From: Phaseolus vulgaris
Taxonomy: Eukaryota > Streptophyta > Magnoliopsida > Fabales > Fabaceae
Assembly (NCBI RefSeq): GCF_000499845.2
Contig: NC_023756.2
Span: 37,948,565 to 38,012,564, forward strand
Length of the DNA stretch: 64,000 nucleotides
Reading direction: 5' to 3'
The position numbers and the translations under genes are program-made. Below, one piece after another: positions 10,882-21,736 of this stretch (position 1 is its first letter; every line of letters begins with the position of its first letter). The notes below the pieces were generated by a model. That model did no database searches. It saw only the letters and a list, made by a program, of their open reading frames with translations, and was not told where the DNA came from.

Positions 10882-12063
10882 TGTTCCTGCCGGTTGACCT
10901 GGGTACGTCTTTCTGTGCAACCTTTCCCGTCAGCTAGTGACACCCTTTTCTGGTAATCTGCGAACACCTGTAAAGAAGTGAACAAATGGGCGCCCTAGCG
11001 GCCGTTTGCACTCCGACGCTCAAGTCAGCTAACAAGAAACACCAAAACTCTGCACCTTCGTGTCGGGGCACCGTGAAAGGCGCTCTGAAGGTGGTAAAGA
11101 ACTGTATACTGTGTGCTGTTTTCTGGTTCCGGCAAACAATCCTTCTCTAGTCCCTTGTGCATAGCCTGAGGGCTCGAGGAAGCAACTAGAGTGTGTTCTG
11201 GGGAAAATTTGCCAAAGGTCCGATCACCGATTCCAACGTCTAAAGCTCCCTTTAAACGTCTCTAGCATTTAAAGCGTCTTAAAGCGCATTTAAGGTGTAA
11301 AAACGTTCGACGCCTTTAAGACGTTTAAAACACTTAAAGCATTTAAAGTACCTTAAAGCGTTCGAAACGTAAACTTAATTACATAATCTTGATTACCTCA
11401 TACCTGACAAACTATCCGAAAAGCATTGATGTTTCTGTTCTTCCCGCCACGTGTCCTCCTGACTTGACCGTTATTCTACGTGGAGGGTCTCACAGCACTG
11501 TATCCCAATTGAGGGATATTTCATCGTGTGAATCCTCATTCCTTGGGTGCATCTGGCGCAAAGGGGTGACTTTTTGGGTGCCAACTCAAGCGACCCAACC
11601 TCTAGTCACTCGCCCTAGGAGTGTATCCATCTTCCTCTCGCGCCCTGCACCTGGTTTCCCCTGGGCATGACCTTCTCTTGAGTCGTATCTATCCCAAGGG
11701 TCTCCCTGAGGTGGCCTGGGTACTTCACGAGTCAGGCTACTCCCTACTGGTGCTAGTACTATGGCCTTGAAGCCACCTTTCCCTTCTCTTTATTACTGTT
11801 CTGAACTAGGCGGGCCCGAAGCCTCCCGTGGTGTCACTCCCTCCATGGTCTTTCCTACCCACGGGTATCGGGGAGTAACACTGCTGATGACTTTCTTGGC
11901 GACGCCTTGTTTAGGCGACGCCCTTATCTTGGCGACACCTTATGTGGTCGCTCTGTTGACTTCCTTCTTTGGGCCCTTCGTGTGGTCCCACCATATGTTG
12001 ACCTTGGCCCTGACGTTGACTTTGACTTTGACTCTGGTCGACGCCCGGGGACGGGACGGTACA
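10882..12063 (-). repeat. 5' LTR of element B (1,182 bp)
   Basis: Boundaries are TG...CA: on plus it starts TGTTCCTGCC next to the PBS and ends GGACGGTACA. The part at 11,805-12,063 matches the truncated LTR at 3128-3327. Inside, 11,240-11,370 is built of degenerate short repeats around TTTAAAGCGT/TTTAAGACGT. The bases just outside are GGTCT; the partner duplication is lost with the deleted 3' LTR. Confidence 0.85.
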
Positions 12064-12302
12064 GGTCTGTAAGCCTATAAATACCATCTCATGGGAGTAT
12101 TTTACCCTCACTCAATAGTTTCATTTACAATTCACTTATATTCTCTTAAATTCTTACTGATTTAAGCGTCAAATAATCTTTTGCAGATACACTTTCACTT
12201 GACTTTATTTACTAAAGTTCGACAATCTTTTAAGATAGATCGATCAACTTGATTAATTTGGATTCACACCTTAGCCGATCCTTATTCTTTTCCACAAGAA
12301 CA
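12064..12302 (+). repeat. Partial LTR of another gypsy element, probable insertion site of element B
   Basis: It contains a TATA box (CTATAAATACC near 12,074), then an LTR-like leader with TTTAAGCGTC and TTTTGCAG, and ends CCACAAGAACA at 12,302. This layout (TATA, AGCGTC, TTGCAG, terminal AACA) is shared with the solo LTRs at 25,205 and 42,390. The first part of this LTR is absent because element B abuts it, and no internal region follows. Confidence 0.5.
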
Positions 12303-12694
12303 TACTTCATTTTAAAAGCATAATCAATTATACAAACAACTAATTGATTATACCTTTGTTTATTTACAAGTAATTAGTTAAACAAGCTCAGTTATGTAGA
12401 TATTACCTCTTATTGTATTATCATAGCTGATTACAAACATAATTCAAAAGTTATGAATGAAACATGATTGTTATTTAATTCACCATTTTATTATAAATAA
12501 GTGTTCACAACTTTATTTATTTTTACATTTAAACTAATTTCAATTTTTTTTAAAAGTCATCATTATTTCTTTTATTTTTATTTTTTAAATTAATTAATTA
12601 TTTATACATAAAACTAATTCAAATTTATAATATTTTAAATATAAAAGTTGTTTAAAAAAATATGTTTAAAAACTTCATTTTAAAATTTATGAAC

Positions 12695-12695
<1 letters not shown>

Positions 12696-12768
<73 letters not shown>

Positions 12769-12780
12769 CATTATTATTAT
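12696..12780. repeat. (ATT)n microsatellite
   Basis: About 28 uninterrupted trinucleotides, with one C interruption near 12,769. Confidence 0.95.
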
Positions 12781-12939
12781 AATATAAAAAAATTATTTTA
12801 ACGAGAGTTTATTTTTACATTATCCAGGGTTAAAACCTCTACTAAATCATTATCCAGGGTTACAGTTTTCCTTGTTAAACCATCCCTAGGGAATGTGTTT
12901 CCCAGGTTTTTTTAAACCTTAGGAAAAGTCTTTCAGAAT

Positions 12940-13066
12940 CCCTGTTAAATACCATGGATTTAAGAACCTCCATAAAATACTATGGGTTTCAACACCTCCG
13001 TAAAATACCATGGGTTTCAAAATCTCTGTAAAATACTATGAGTTTCAATTTTTTCGTAAAATGACT
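12940..13066. repeat. 28-bp tandem repeat, about 4 copies
   Basis: The unit is close to CTCCGTAAAATACCATGGGT plus TTCAAxAx. Copies differ by a few substitutions and fade at both ends. Confidence 0.75.
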
Positions 13067-13920
13067 TGTTGTTTGAAATAACCTTCAACCCCATTTTCCA
13101 CCATCTCTAACAATCTTCTTGATTTCTCTCTTCCACCGTAGACACACTACTCTCCAACACAGGCTCAATGGTCGCCAACGACAGTCCTAACAAGGAATCA
13201 GAATTCAGTCACACCTATGTATATTATATCTAAGGAGAAGAAACACTAAATAAGACATTATCTTCTTCTTACTCCAATATTGCTTCTTTCATTGTCTTAC
13301 TACCCTTACGTGGGTCACGAACCACTATTACCTAGCTCGACAACAATTGGAGTTTATCACTGCTTTATATATCCTAAATAATTGCATTATCTATCAGATG
13401 TGGGCTTCAAAGTCATGTCTGATCTTGGCTAAAGATTGCGAAAACATATTACAAGAAGAAATTAACTTTATTACTTCTCACTTTCACAATAAATTAATTA
13501 TTAGATACATTTTAAAATAAAGGCCTTAATTTAAATATTTCAAAATTATGAGAATTAAATATTATCAATTATAACTAAAACTAAAATCGCACATAAAATA
13601 TACAAACTCAAAAGTTAAAACAAAATAAGTCAGGTTTTCCCAAGTACGAACTTTAATAAAAAAAAACTAGGAATTATATAAACCAACTACAATCAATCAT
13701 AAAAAAATATGCAAATACTTTTGAAATACTTATTATCCAAGGTTACTTTTCTGAGTTTTTAAAATAAATTTTTTAAATTTTATAAAACTTATTTGTAATG
13801 TAAAGTTACACTTTCAAAATTTTAGAGAATTTAGTTATAAAATATATTAAAACTATGTAATTTTTAATTATTTATTTATTCAAGTTTGAAAAATCTAGAG
13901 TGTTTTATTGAGGTGAGGTT

Positions 13921-14209
13921 CTACAATAAACCTTTGAAATTTAACAAAGATTAAAAAATCCTCCGTTATTTTGCTAAAGTTTAGAATAAACCTTTGGAAT
14001 TTAACGAATGTTAAAAAACCTCTGTTATTTTGTTGAGGTTTTAAAAGAAACATTTGGAATTTAACAAAATTTAAAAAATCTCGGTTATTTTGCTGAGGTT
14101 TTAATTAAACCTTTGAAATTTAACGAAGGTTTAAAAAATCTCATTATTTTGCTGAGGTTTTAGAATAACCTTTGGAACTTAACGAAGGCTAAAAAAAACC
14201 TTCATTAAT
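13921..14209. repeat. 60-bp tandem repeat, nearly 5 copies
   Basis: The period is almost exactly 60 bases. Each unit has AATAAACCTTTGGAATTTAA, then a TTAAAAAATC motif, then TTATTTTGCTGAGGTTT. Adjacent units differ by several substitutions and small indels. Confidence 0.85.
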
Positions 14210-14269
14210 TAAATCAATTTCTAAGACTATATTAACATCCGCTAAATAACATCCGTTAAAACTTTTTTT

Positions 14270-14282
14270 CTTTCTTGTAGTG
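14270..14282. other. CACTA-type terminus
   Basis: TTTCTTGTAGTG is the reverse complement of CACTACAAGAAA, the usual terminal inverted repeat of CACTA transposons. It directly follows the 60-bp repeats, which would be subterminal repeats. A convincing left end was not found; ATTACAAGAAGAAA near 13,447 is a weak candidate. Confidence 0.45.
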
Positions 14283-14576
14283 ATATATGTTACAATTCTA
14301 CTTGATATAATATAATATAATAAAAATATAATAATATTCAAATATAATAATAAAATACGAAAACTAAATAAATTTATATAATAAAATCATTAAATAATAT
14401 TATTAATAAAAATAAATGGTAATTATTATTAATAATAATATAATTATAATATAACACAAACAAATATATTTATTAAAAAAAATATAATAATATTAATATT
14501 AATTATAAAATATATAAATAATAAAATTATTGAAATTTAATATAAAAATAATGTTTTAATTAAAAAATTATAATTA

Positions 14577-14581
14577 TAAAT
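14577..14581. repeat. Target-site duplication of element C, left
   Basis: TAAAT, identical to 24,639-24,643 on the other side. Confidence 0.95.
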
Positions 14582-15193
14582 TGTACTGGTAGGCTAAAAC
14601 CGAGAGGTTTAGGCCGAGAACAACATTAAGTAAACGAGGGGAAAAGGTTGAAACCGAGAGGTTTAAATCGAGAATGAAAAAGATATATGTTAAAGAATAA
14701 AATAAAATATAAATATTACTATAAAAATGAAACCCAATTAAGTTTAAAACCCACAGGAGGAGTGTGTAAATAATAAAAAGGTGTAAAGAGAAAGTCCAAC
14801 AGAAAAGGAGAAAAGCCCATTAAGGAAACCCTATAAATAGAAGTTCAGAGTAAGAAAAAGGTAAGAGTGATTTTATCTGATGAATGTTAAACCTTTTCTG
14901 ACTTTGGCATCGGAGCGACTTGCAGGTACCCCCCACCTGTTGTGAAGAAAAGCCGAGAGCACCAACCGAGAAGAGAAGCCGAGAGCACCAGCCGAGAGGA
15001 GAAGCCGAGAGTACTAGCCGAGAGGAGAAGCCGAGAGCACCAGCCGAGAGGAGAAGCCAAGAGTTCCCATCAAGGAGAGAAGTTAAGTATCCAGCCCAAG
15101 ATAGTATCCAGCCCAAGATAGTATTCAGCCCAAGATTGAAGGATTAGTCTTGTTAACCCATTTCAAGTGTTCTTGGTCCTTGTTGTAAGAACA
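14582..15193 (+). repeat. 5' LTR of element C (612 bp)
   Basis: It starts TGTACTGGTAGG and ends TGTAAGAACA. A TATA box (CCTATAAATAG, about 14,830-14,840) should drive the genomic RNA. From about 14,943 to 15,062 it carries a 26-30 bp GCCGAGAG minisatellite. At about 15,080-15,140 it has three copies of a 17-bp TATCCAGCCCAAGATAG unit; the 3' LTR has two. Minus-strand ORFs here come from the minisatellite and are not genes. Confidence 0.95.
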
Positions 15194-15196
15194 TTT

Positions 15197-15214
15197 TGGC
15201 GCCCACCGTGGGGC
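15197..15214 (+). other. Primer binding site of element C
   Basis: TGGCGCCCACCGTGGGGC lies three bases after the LTR end and is identical to the PBS of element B. Confidence 0.85.
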
Positions 15215-15245
15215 CGAGGGTCAATTGAGAAGGGTTAAAGACAAG

Positions 15246-18200
15246 ATGAGTCAAGGAGGAGAACAAGGTGGAGATCGGGAAGACAATGTTAACATGCCAA
15301 TGGCAATGTTGGTCCAATTACAAAAAGAATTCGAGATGTTAAAAAAGAATAATGAAGAACAATTGAGTATGTTGAGAGCCGAAAACGCACACATGAGGAG
15401 AAAGTTACAAGAGGAAACGGTTTTGAATTCATCTTTCGAAACTGTCCAACCTGGGATACAAGTGAATGAGAGGCTATATCATAACGAAAATTCTCAAACC
15501 AGAAGAAGATGGCTTGAAAACTCTGGGGTTTGTGCAGGAACATCTTCTAGAAAACATCCGTTTTATGATGTTATAATCGATACTCCGTTGCCAGACAATT
15601 GGAAGAACTTGACCATTGACAAATATGATGGGAGTACGGACCCTGATGAGCATATTGCAATATATACTACTCAAATCAGCTTGTATACATGGAATGATGC
15701 TGTTATGTGCAGAGTATTTCCTACAACTCTGAAAGGGGCAGCATTGAGCTGGTTTACACGCCTCCCACCTTTGAGTATAGATTGTTTTGATACGTTGATA
15801 GAAAAGTTCGGTGCTCAATTTGCAACTAGTCGTCCTCATCATTTAACGTCAATCGCCTTAGTGAACATAAGACAAGAGAAAGGAGAGTCTTTAAGAATGT
15901 TCATGGAACGTTTTGGAAAGGTTGCTTTGGGGATCCGAAATCTTAGTCCAGAGGTTACCATGCATCATATGATAACGGCATTAAAACCGGGACCATTTGC
16001 CGATAGTCTTTGCAAGAAACCTGCGATCAATTTGGATGAACTAAGGCAACGAGCATCAAAATTTATGCAAATGGAAGAATTAAGGGAATTTCGAAACCAA
16101 GTAAGGGTTGATGGAGGTGAGAAGAGGGTGACAGAAAGAGAACACCCGCCTGTTGCAAGAAGAGCCCGAGAAGAGTTCAGAACTCGAAAGTTCCAGCAAT
16201 ACACACCTCTAAATACAAACAGGGCAAGAATTTTACAGGAAGCCATGGCAGCCGAAATAATACCATCACCAAGAAAAGCAAGAACACCAGAAAGGGCAGA
16301 CCGCACCAAACATTGTGAATATCATAAAAATCATGGTCATCATACAGAAGAATGTATTGGGTTGAAAGACAGAATAGAAGAGTTGATTCATGCCGGGCAG
16401 TTAAAACGCTTTGTTCAAAGGGGAAACGCAAGAGCATGGTTGAGTCCTGAGAGAGATGTAAGGGGGCGAGAGCTGGGTGAAAGAAGGGTTGAAAGGTTTG
16501 AAAGGAGAGAAAATAAACGAGTGGAAAAAAGAGATGAAAGAAGGGTTGGAAGGCCAGACGAAAGAAGAGATAGAATCTATCAAAACACCCAGTCAGTAAG
16601 ACGAAGCAGAGAGCGAAGTTTGGGAAGACCGGTTAGGGGGTTTATAAATACGATCTCAGGAGGTTTTTCTGGGAAGGAATCCTCATCTGCACGAAAGCAA
16701 CATTGGAGAAATATCAGGGCTGTTAATCATGTTTTTAAAAGAAGAACTTTACCACCAATGCTTTTCACAGACGAAGACTTTCAAGAAATTGATCTAGATC
16801 ATGATGATCCTATGGTGATCACGGTTGAAATGGCCGAATATGCTGTCATGAAGACCCTGGTTGATCAAGGGAGTTCGGTTGATATCTTGTTCTGGGATAC
16901 GTTTAAAAGGTTGCATTTGAGAGAAGAAGACATAGTGCCTTTCCGAGAGCAAATCATTAGCTTTTCAGGCGAAAGAGTTAACACAAAGGGGTATGTTGAT
17001 TTGGTAACAACATTTGGAAGAGGTAGCAAAATTAGAAAAATTAAAATCCGATATCTGGTGGTGGATGCATCCACTTCATACAATGTGTTGCTAGGACGAT
17101 CTTCCTTAAATAAGTTAGGAGCAATCGTGTCAACACCGCATTTGGCCATGAAATTCCCAACAGAAAAAGGAGAGATAGCGACAGTTTATGTCAATCAAAG
17201 AGATGCTCGAGAATGTTATGCAGCAGGTCTAAAAATGAATTTGAAGATGGATAAAAATGCTGAAAAAATAGTAGTCATGGTGGACTTGGATCCAAGATTG
17301 AATGAGGAAAGGCTGGAACCGAAAGAAGAAACGACAGCAGTACTGTTAGGCCAAGACGATAGACAATGCACTTATGTAAGTGGAAGTATGCCTGATGGAT
17401 TGCTTAGCAAACTTATCACACTGTTGCGTAGCAATAAGGATTTATTTGCCTGGCGGCCGTCTGATATCCCTGGAATTGATCCAGAGGTAATGTGTCACAA
17501 ATTATCTGTTTGTCGGGAAGCAAAGCCAGTATCTCAAAAACGAAGAAAGTTAGGAGAAGAACGACGACAGGAAGCAATTGAAGAAACTCAAAAGTTAATA
17601 CAAGCTGGTTTTATCCGAGAAGCTAAGTATACTACGTGGTTGTCTAATGTGGTACTCGTCAAAAAACCAAATGGACAATGGAGAATGTGTACAGATTACA
17701 CCGATTTGAACAAAGCTTGCCCAAAAGACACATATCCATTGCCTAACATAGACCGACTAGTTGATGGGGCATCTGGCCAAGAGATGATGAGTTTCCTTGA
17801 TGCTTATTCGGGGTATAATCAAATACAGATGTATGCACCTGATATCCCGAAAACAGCTTTCACCACTGATGTTGCAAATTATTGTTATAAAGTCATGCCT
17901 TTCGGCTTGAAGAATGCTGGGGCAACATACCAAAGATTGATGGACAAAGTGTTTAAAGAACAAATTGGAAAGAACCTAGAAGTGTATGTTGATGACATGG
18001 TTGTTAAATCAAATGAGATACAGAAACACCTGGAAGATCTTGAAGAAGTGTTTGCTCAAATAAGGAAATACAATATTCGACTTAATCCAGAAAAATGCGT
18101 TTTCGGCGTCAGAGGAGGAAAATTTTTGGGATTCATGTTGACAAACAGAGGAATCGAAGCCAATCCTGACAAATGTGAGGCAATCATGCAGATGGGAAGA

Positions 18201-20504
18201 CCAAAAAACCTAAAAGAAGTGCAAAGGCTAGTAGGAAAGTTGAATTCATTATCAAGATTTCTGCCAATATTGGCTGAGAAAACTAAACCGATTATAAACT
18301 TGTTGAAAAAATCTGAAAATTTTGTGTGGAGTGAACAATGTGAGCAAGCTTTATCTCAAATAAAGAGCATGGTGGCTGAACCTCCAATCTTAGTAAAACC
18401 TGTACCCAATCAACCCATCATAGTCTACTTAGCCACTTCAAATGAAGCAATAGGAGCCGCTTTAATCCAAGAAAACCCAGAGCAGAAACCGATATATTTT
18501 GTGAGTAGAACCCTACAAAATGCCGAAACCAGATATCCCAAAGTTGAGAGAGTTGCCCTAACATTAGTGTATGCTGCAAGACGCCTTCGACCATATTTTC
18601 AGAATCATCAGGTAATAGTGAGGATAGATTTTCCAATATCTAAAATTTTAAAAAAACCAGAGCTTGCAGGTCGAATGGTGACATGGTCAATGGAGCTTTC
18701 GGAATATGGAATCAAATATGAACCAAGAGGACCAATCAAAGCCCAATCTCTTGCAGATTTTATCATTCAGATGCCAACATCAGCACAACAGGACCAGTGG
18801 ACTTTGTATGTAGATGGCGCGTCAAGCAAAAGAGGAAGCGGAGCAGGAATAGTACTTGAAGGACCAGATAATTTCCAAGTCGAAATGGCGCTAAAATTCG
18901 AGTTCAAAACATCCAACAACCAGGCCGAATATGAAGCTCTTGTTGCAGGATTGTTATTAGCCAGAGACATGGGAGTGGAAAATGTCCTTTGCAAAACTGA
19001 TTCACAACTGTCGGTGGGACAAGTGCACGGGGAGTATCAGGTAAAAGACCTTTTGTTAATGAAATATTATCATAAAGTCTTAAATATTATGCAATGTTTT
19101 AACAAGGCCGAGATGAAATACATTCCAAGAGAATTGAATATGAAAGCAGATTCATTGTCTAAGTTAGCAAGCCAACAAAGGCAAGTGCAACACAATTCCG
19201 TCATACAACAAACCCTCAGTCATCCGACAGTTACTCTGGACGAATGCTTCAATATTACAACATCTAAAGATGACTGGATAAACACATACATCGAAATCAT
19301 AAAGACCCAGGAGCAAGGTGTTGAGCCGGATGTCAAAACAGCAAAGAAAGTCGCTAGTTTCATTCTAATCGGTGATGAGCTATATAAAAGGGGATATTCC
19401 ATGCCCTTGTTAAAATGTTTGACCAAAGAACAAGCAGAATATGTGGTCAAAGAACTTCATGAAGGAATTTGTGGACTGCATTGCGGAGCTCGAACAATGG
19501 CAACAAAGGTTTGCAGAGCTGGTTATTATTGGCCAACAATCCGAGAGGATTGTGAAGTTTATGTCAAAACATGTAGAAAATGCCAAGAGTTTGGGAGCTT
19601 AAATCATATCCCAGCGCAGGAGTTGCAAGAAATCATATCTCCATGGCCATTTGCAAAATGGGGAATTGATATACTTGGCCCATTCCCACTTGGACGAGGC
19701 CAAACAAAATTCATGATAGTAGCTGTAGACTACTTTACAAAATGGATAGAAGCAGAGGCATTGACAAAGATAACGGCACAGCAAGTCCAAACGTTTATAT
19801 GGAAAAATATAATATGTCGATTCGGAATCCCACATACTATTGTAAGTGACAATGGCCGACAATTCATTGACAAAAAACTTATGGAATTTTATGCAGATTT
19901 GGGAATCAAGCCCACAACCACTTCGGTCGAACATCCGCAAACGAATGGACAAGCTGAAGCCGCAAACAAGGTTATTCTTGGATAATTAAAAAAGAGGTTG
20001 GGGACTGCTAAAGGATTATGGGCAGAGAAATTACCGGAGATCTTATGGGCATATCGTTGTACACCGCAAACATCAACTGGAGAAACACCGTTCAATCTCA
20101 CTTACGGAACAGACGCAATGTTACCAGTAGAAGTTAATGAACCCACATTAAGAAGACAAATGGAAGACTGGAATATCAACAATGAGTGTTTGAGAACCGA
20201 TCTTGATCTTATTGAAGAACTTAGAGAAAAAGCAAAAATAAAGGAGACTGCAGTCAAACGAAGAGCAATAAAGAGATTTAATGCAAAAGTCAGATTTAGG
20301 GCTTTTAAAGAAGGTGATCTGGTATGGAGAATGCGAACTGATGCTCGAAAGGATCCACGACATGGAAAATTGGCATCCAATTGGGAAGGTCCATTTAGGG
20401 TGCTAGAAAACTTGCAAAATGGAGCTTATAGATTAGAAACTTTGGAAGAGAAAATGATACCGAGAACCTGGAATGCAAGTCATCTAAAATTTTATTTTAG
20501 TTAA
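15246..20504 (+). CDS. gag-pol polyprotein of element C, with one in-frame stop
   Basis: The ATG at 15,246 was chosen; the upstream in-frame codon at 15,225 is TTG. About 1,751 codons. A coiled coil spans residues 20-57, the Gag core (LKGAALSWFTRLPP) is near 160, and a Cys/His stretch (CEYHKNHGHHTEEC) near 357. Protease LVDQGSS is near 538. RT spans about 730-960 with YVDD near 914. RNase H is about 1020-1175, followed by a second RNase H starting LYVDGAS near 1187. The integrase zinc finger lies at 1404-1449, and the DDE core has WGIDILGP, SDNGRQF and the VEHPQTNGQAEAAN block. A TAA at 19,983-19,985 interrupts integrase just after the catalytic Glu; the frame then continues to the GPFRV module and the natural stop. 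The protein directs reverse transcription and integration, but this copy would make a C-terminally truncated integrase unless the stop is read through. Confidence 0.93.
19983..19985 (+). other. In-frame TAA in the integrase of element C
   Basis: The reading frame is unbroken on both sides (both segments lie in the frame of 15,246). The single codon removes the last 170 or so residues, including the chromatin- or DNA-binding C-terminal region. Confidence 0.9.
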
Positions 20505-20596
20505 AATAGATGTAAATTACTTATCATATAATGAAGAAGAATTCTCAAGAAACAATCCGTCTTGTTATCTTCCATTATGTACATATTCATTCTTCG

Positions 20597-20823
20597 TTTC
20601 TCGGCCTTGGATGCTTTCACTTCAGGTGAAATCCCACCCGAGAATAGATTTACATAACTTTGGGCTTGGATGCTTTCATTTCAGGTGAAATCCCACCCGA
20701 GAATAGATTTACAGTTTCCTTGGGTTTGGATGCTTTCATTTCAGGTGAAATCCCACCCGAGAGTCGATTTACATAACTTTTTTGGGTTTGGATGCTTTCA
20801 CTTCAGGTGAAATCCCTCCCGAA
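20597..20823. repeat. 62-66 bp tandem repeat, 4 copies, in element C spacer
   Basis: The unit contains TTGGATGCTTTCA(C/T)TTCAGGTGAAATCCCACCCGA, with an inner inverted repeat (TTTCACTTCAGGTGAAA). Copies are close to each other in sequence. It lies just 3' of gag-pol and may form hairpins in the RNA. Confidence 0.85.
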
Positions 20824-21736
20824 CAAACATAAATATACTTCTCACTCTTGAAAGCCTTCAAATTATATGAAAACCGAAAGATCAGAGTTAGCTTTCGTTT
20901 TTTGAAAATCCCTGCTATCAGAATCTTCCTTTAAAAAATTGTCAATCTTAAACATTTTATCTCAAACGAAAACCGAAAGATCAGAGCTAAAAGATACAAT
21001 TCGAAAAACCGAAAGCCACTCATCCAACATACATTACTAAACCAACAATTGCATATTCCAGTCAATAATATATCAATTATGAATCAACCTTAATAAATTA
21101 AAGGTTTCTGATTAATAACTTTATACTTCACAATTTAAAAAATAAAAAAAATGCTTGAGCGATAAAAACCAAAAACAAATAATCCAAATGCAATAATCAC
21201 AGAATACAATACTGTTTTGACATTCCAATCAAAAGAATCCGGTAATAATTTTATTAACAAATGACTTGTTTTAAATTTCAAATAAATAACTCAAGAGATC
21301 AATATGGGGTTAAACACCGAAAGATCTTTAATGTAAAATGATTATATTCCGAAATATCACGCTTAAAAAACCGAAAGGTCCAGGTTACAACATGGTCAAT
21401 ATCTTCATGCTCTAACTGAATGTCGTGTTTAAACTAATGATCATTAAAACCGAGAGATGAGCCCAAACAATTCTAACATTTTTAACGCTTTCAACAAAAG
21501 AACCGAAAACTGGCAAGTCTCAACGATTATAACAGAAAATTTTAACCAGAACGTAACAAAGGATAAAATTACGATAATAACCACAAAAGCTTAAACATTT
21601 ATATTAACAAAGTTCCCAAAAAAAAGGAATTACATCACGAATGCAAATATCCAACAAACCTAGCATTCCAAAACAATTATACTTCTCCGCAAGTAACCGA
21701 GAAGTATCCGACAAACTAAAACTTAAAACCCTATAC
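20824..21736. other. Noncoding spacer of element C
   Basis: AT-rich, with many scattered ACCGAAAG/ACCGAGAG motifs that echo the CCGAGAGG motifs of the LTR. No gene is seen. It separates the 3' ends of the two convergent genes (gag-pol and the antisense gene). Confidence 0.6.

Larger units (their letters stand above)
3128..12063 (-). mobile_element. Element B: decayed Tat-type Ty3/gypsy retrotransposon
   Basis: Minus-strand order is 5' LTR (12,063-10,882), PBS (10,879-10,862), gag, protease, RT, RNase H, second RNase H, integrase (ending at 5341), spacer, plus-strand antisense gene (3817-4261), polypurine tract and truncated 3' LTR. The paired RNase H domains and the antisense gene place it in the Tat group. 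The coding region has at least six nonsense codons and several frameshifts, so it is not autonomous. The right LTR end abuts a partial LTR of another element, which suggests a nested insertion. Confidence 0.85.
12303..14269. other. AT-rich noncoding DNA with simple and tandem repeats
   Basis: No gene-like ORF is seen. The region contains a long ATT microsatellite, a 28-bp tandem repeat and a 60-bp tandem repeat, listed separately. The phrase ATTATCCAGGGTTA occurs twice at 12,822-12,865. The tandem arrays and the CACTA-like end at 14,270-14,282 suggest that the right part is a decayed non-autonomous DNA transposon. Confidence 0.6.

Noticed and set aside
11761..12072. ORF at the end of LTR B with LTLTLTL repeat
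   Set aside because: It comes from GACTTTGACTTTGACT repeats in the LTR and has no coding support.
13921..14209. Regular 60-bp repeats considered as a CRISPR-like array
   Set aside because: The whole unit repeats with no unique spacers. It is an ordinary tandem repeat in a plant genome.
14820..15116. Minus-strand ORF in the LTR of element C, repeated at 24,282-24,611, with Gly/Leu/Ser-rich periodic sequence
   Set aside because: It is produced by the GCCGAGAG minisatellite read backwards. There is no start context, and it occurs in both LTRs only because they are copies.
15225..15245. TTG at 15,225 as start of gag-pol, and similar TTG/GTG/CTG starts for other ORFs
   Set aside because: Plant nuclear genes start at ATG. 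In-frame ATGs lie close by (15,246; 31,398; 37,667; 39,196; 23,708).
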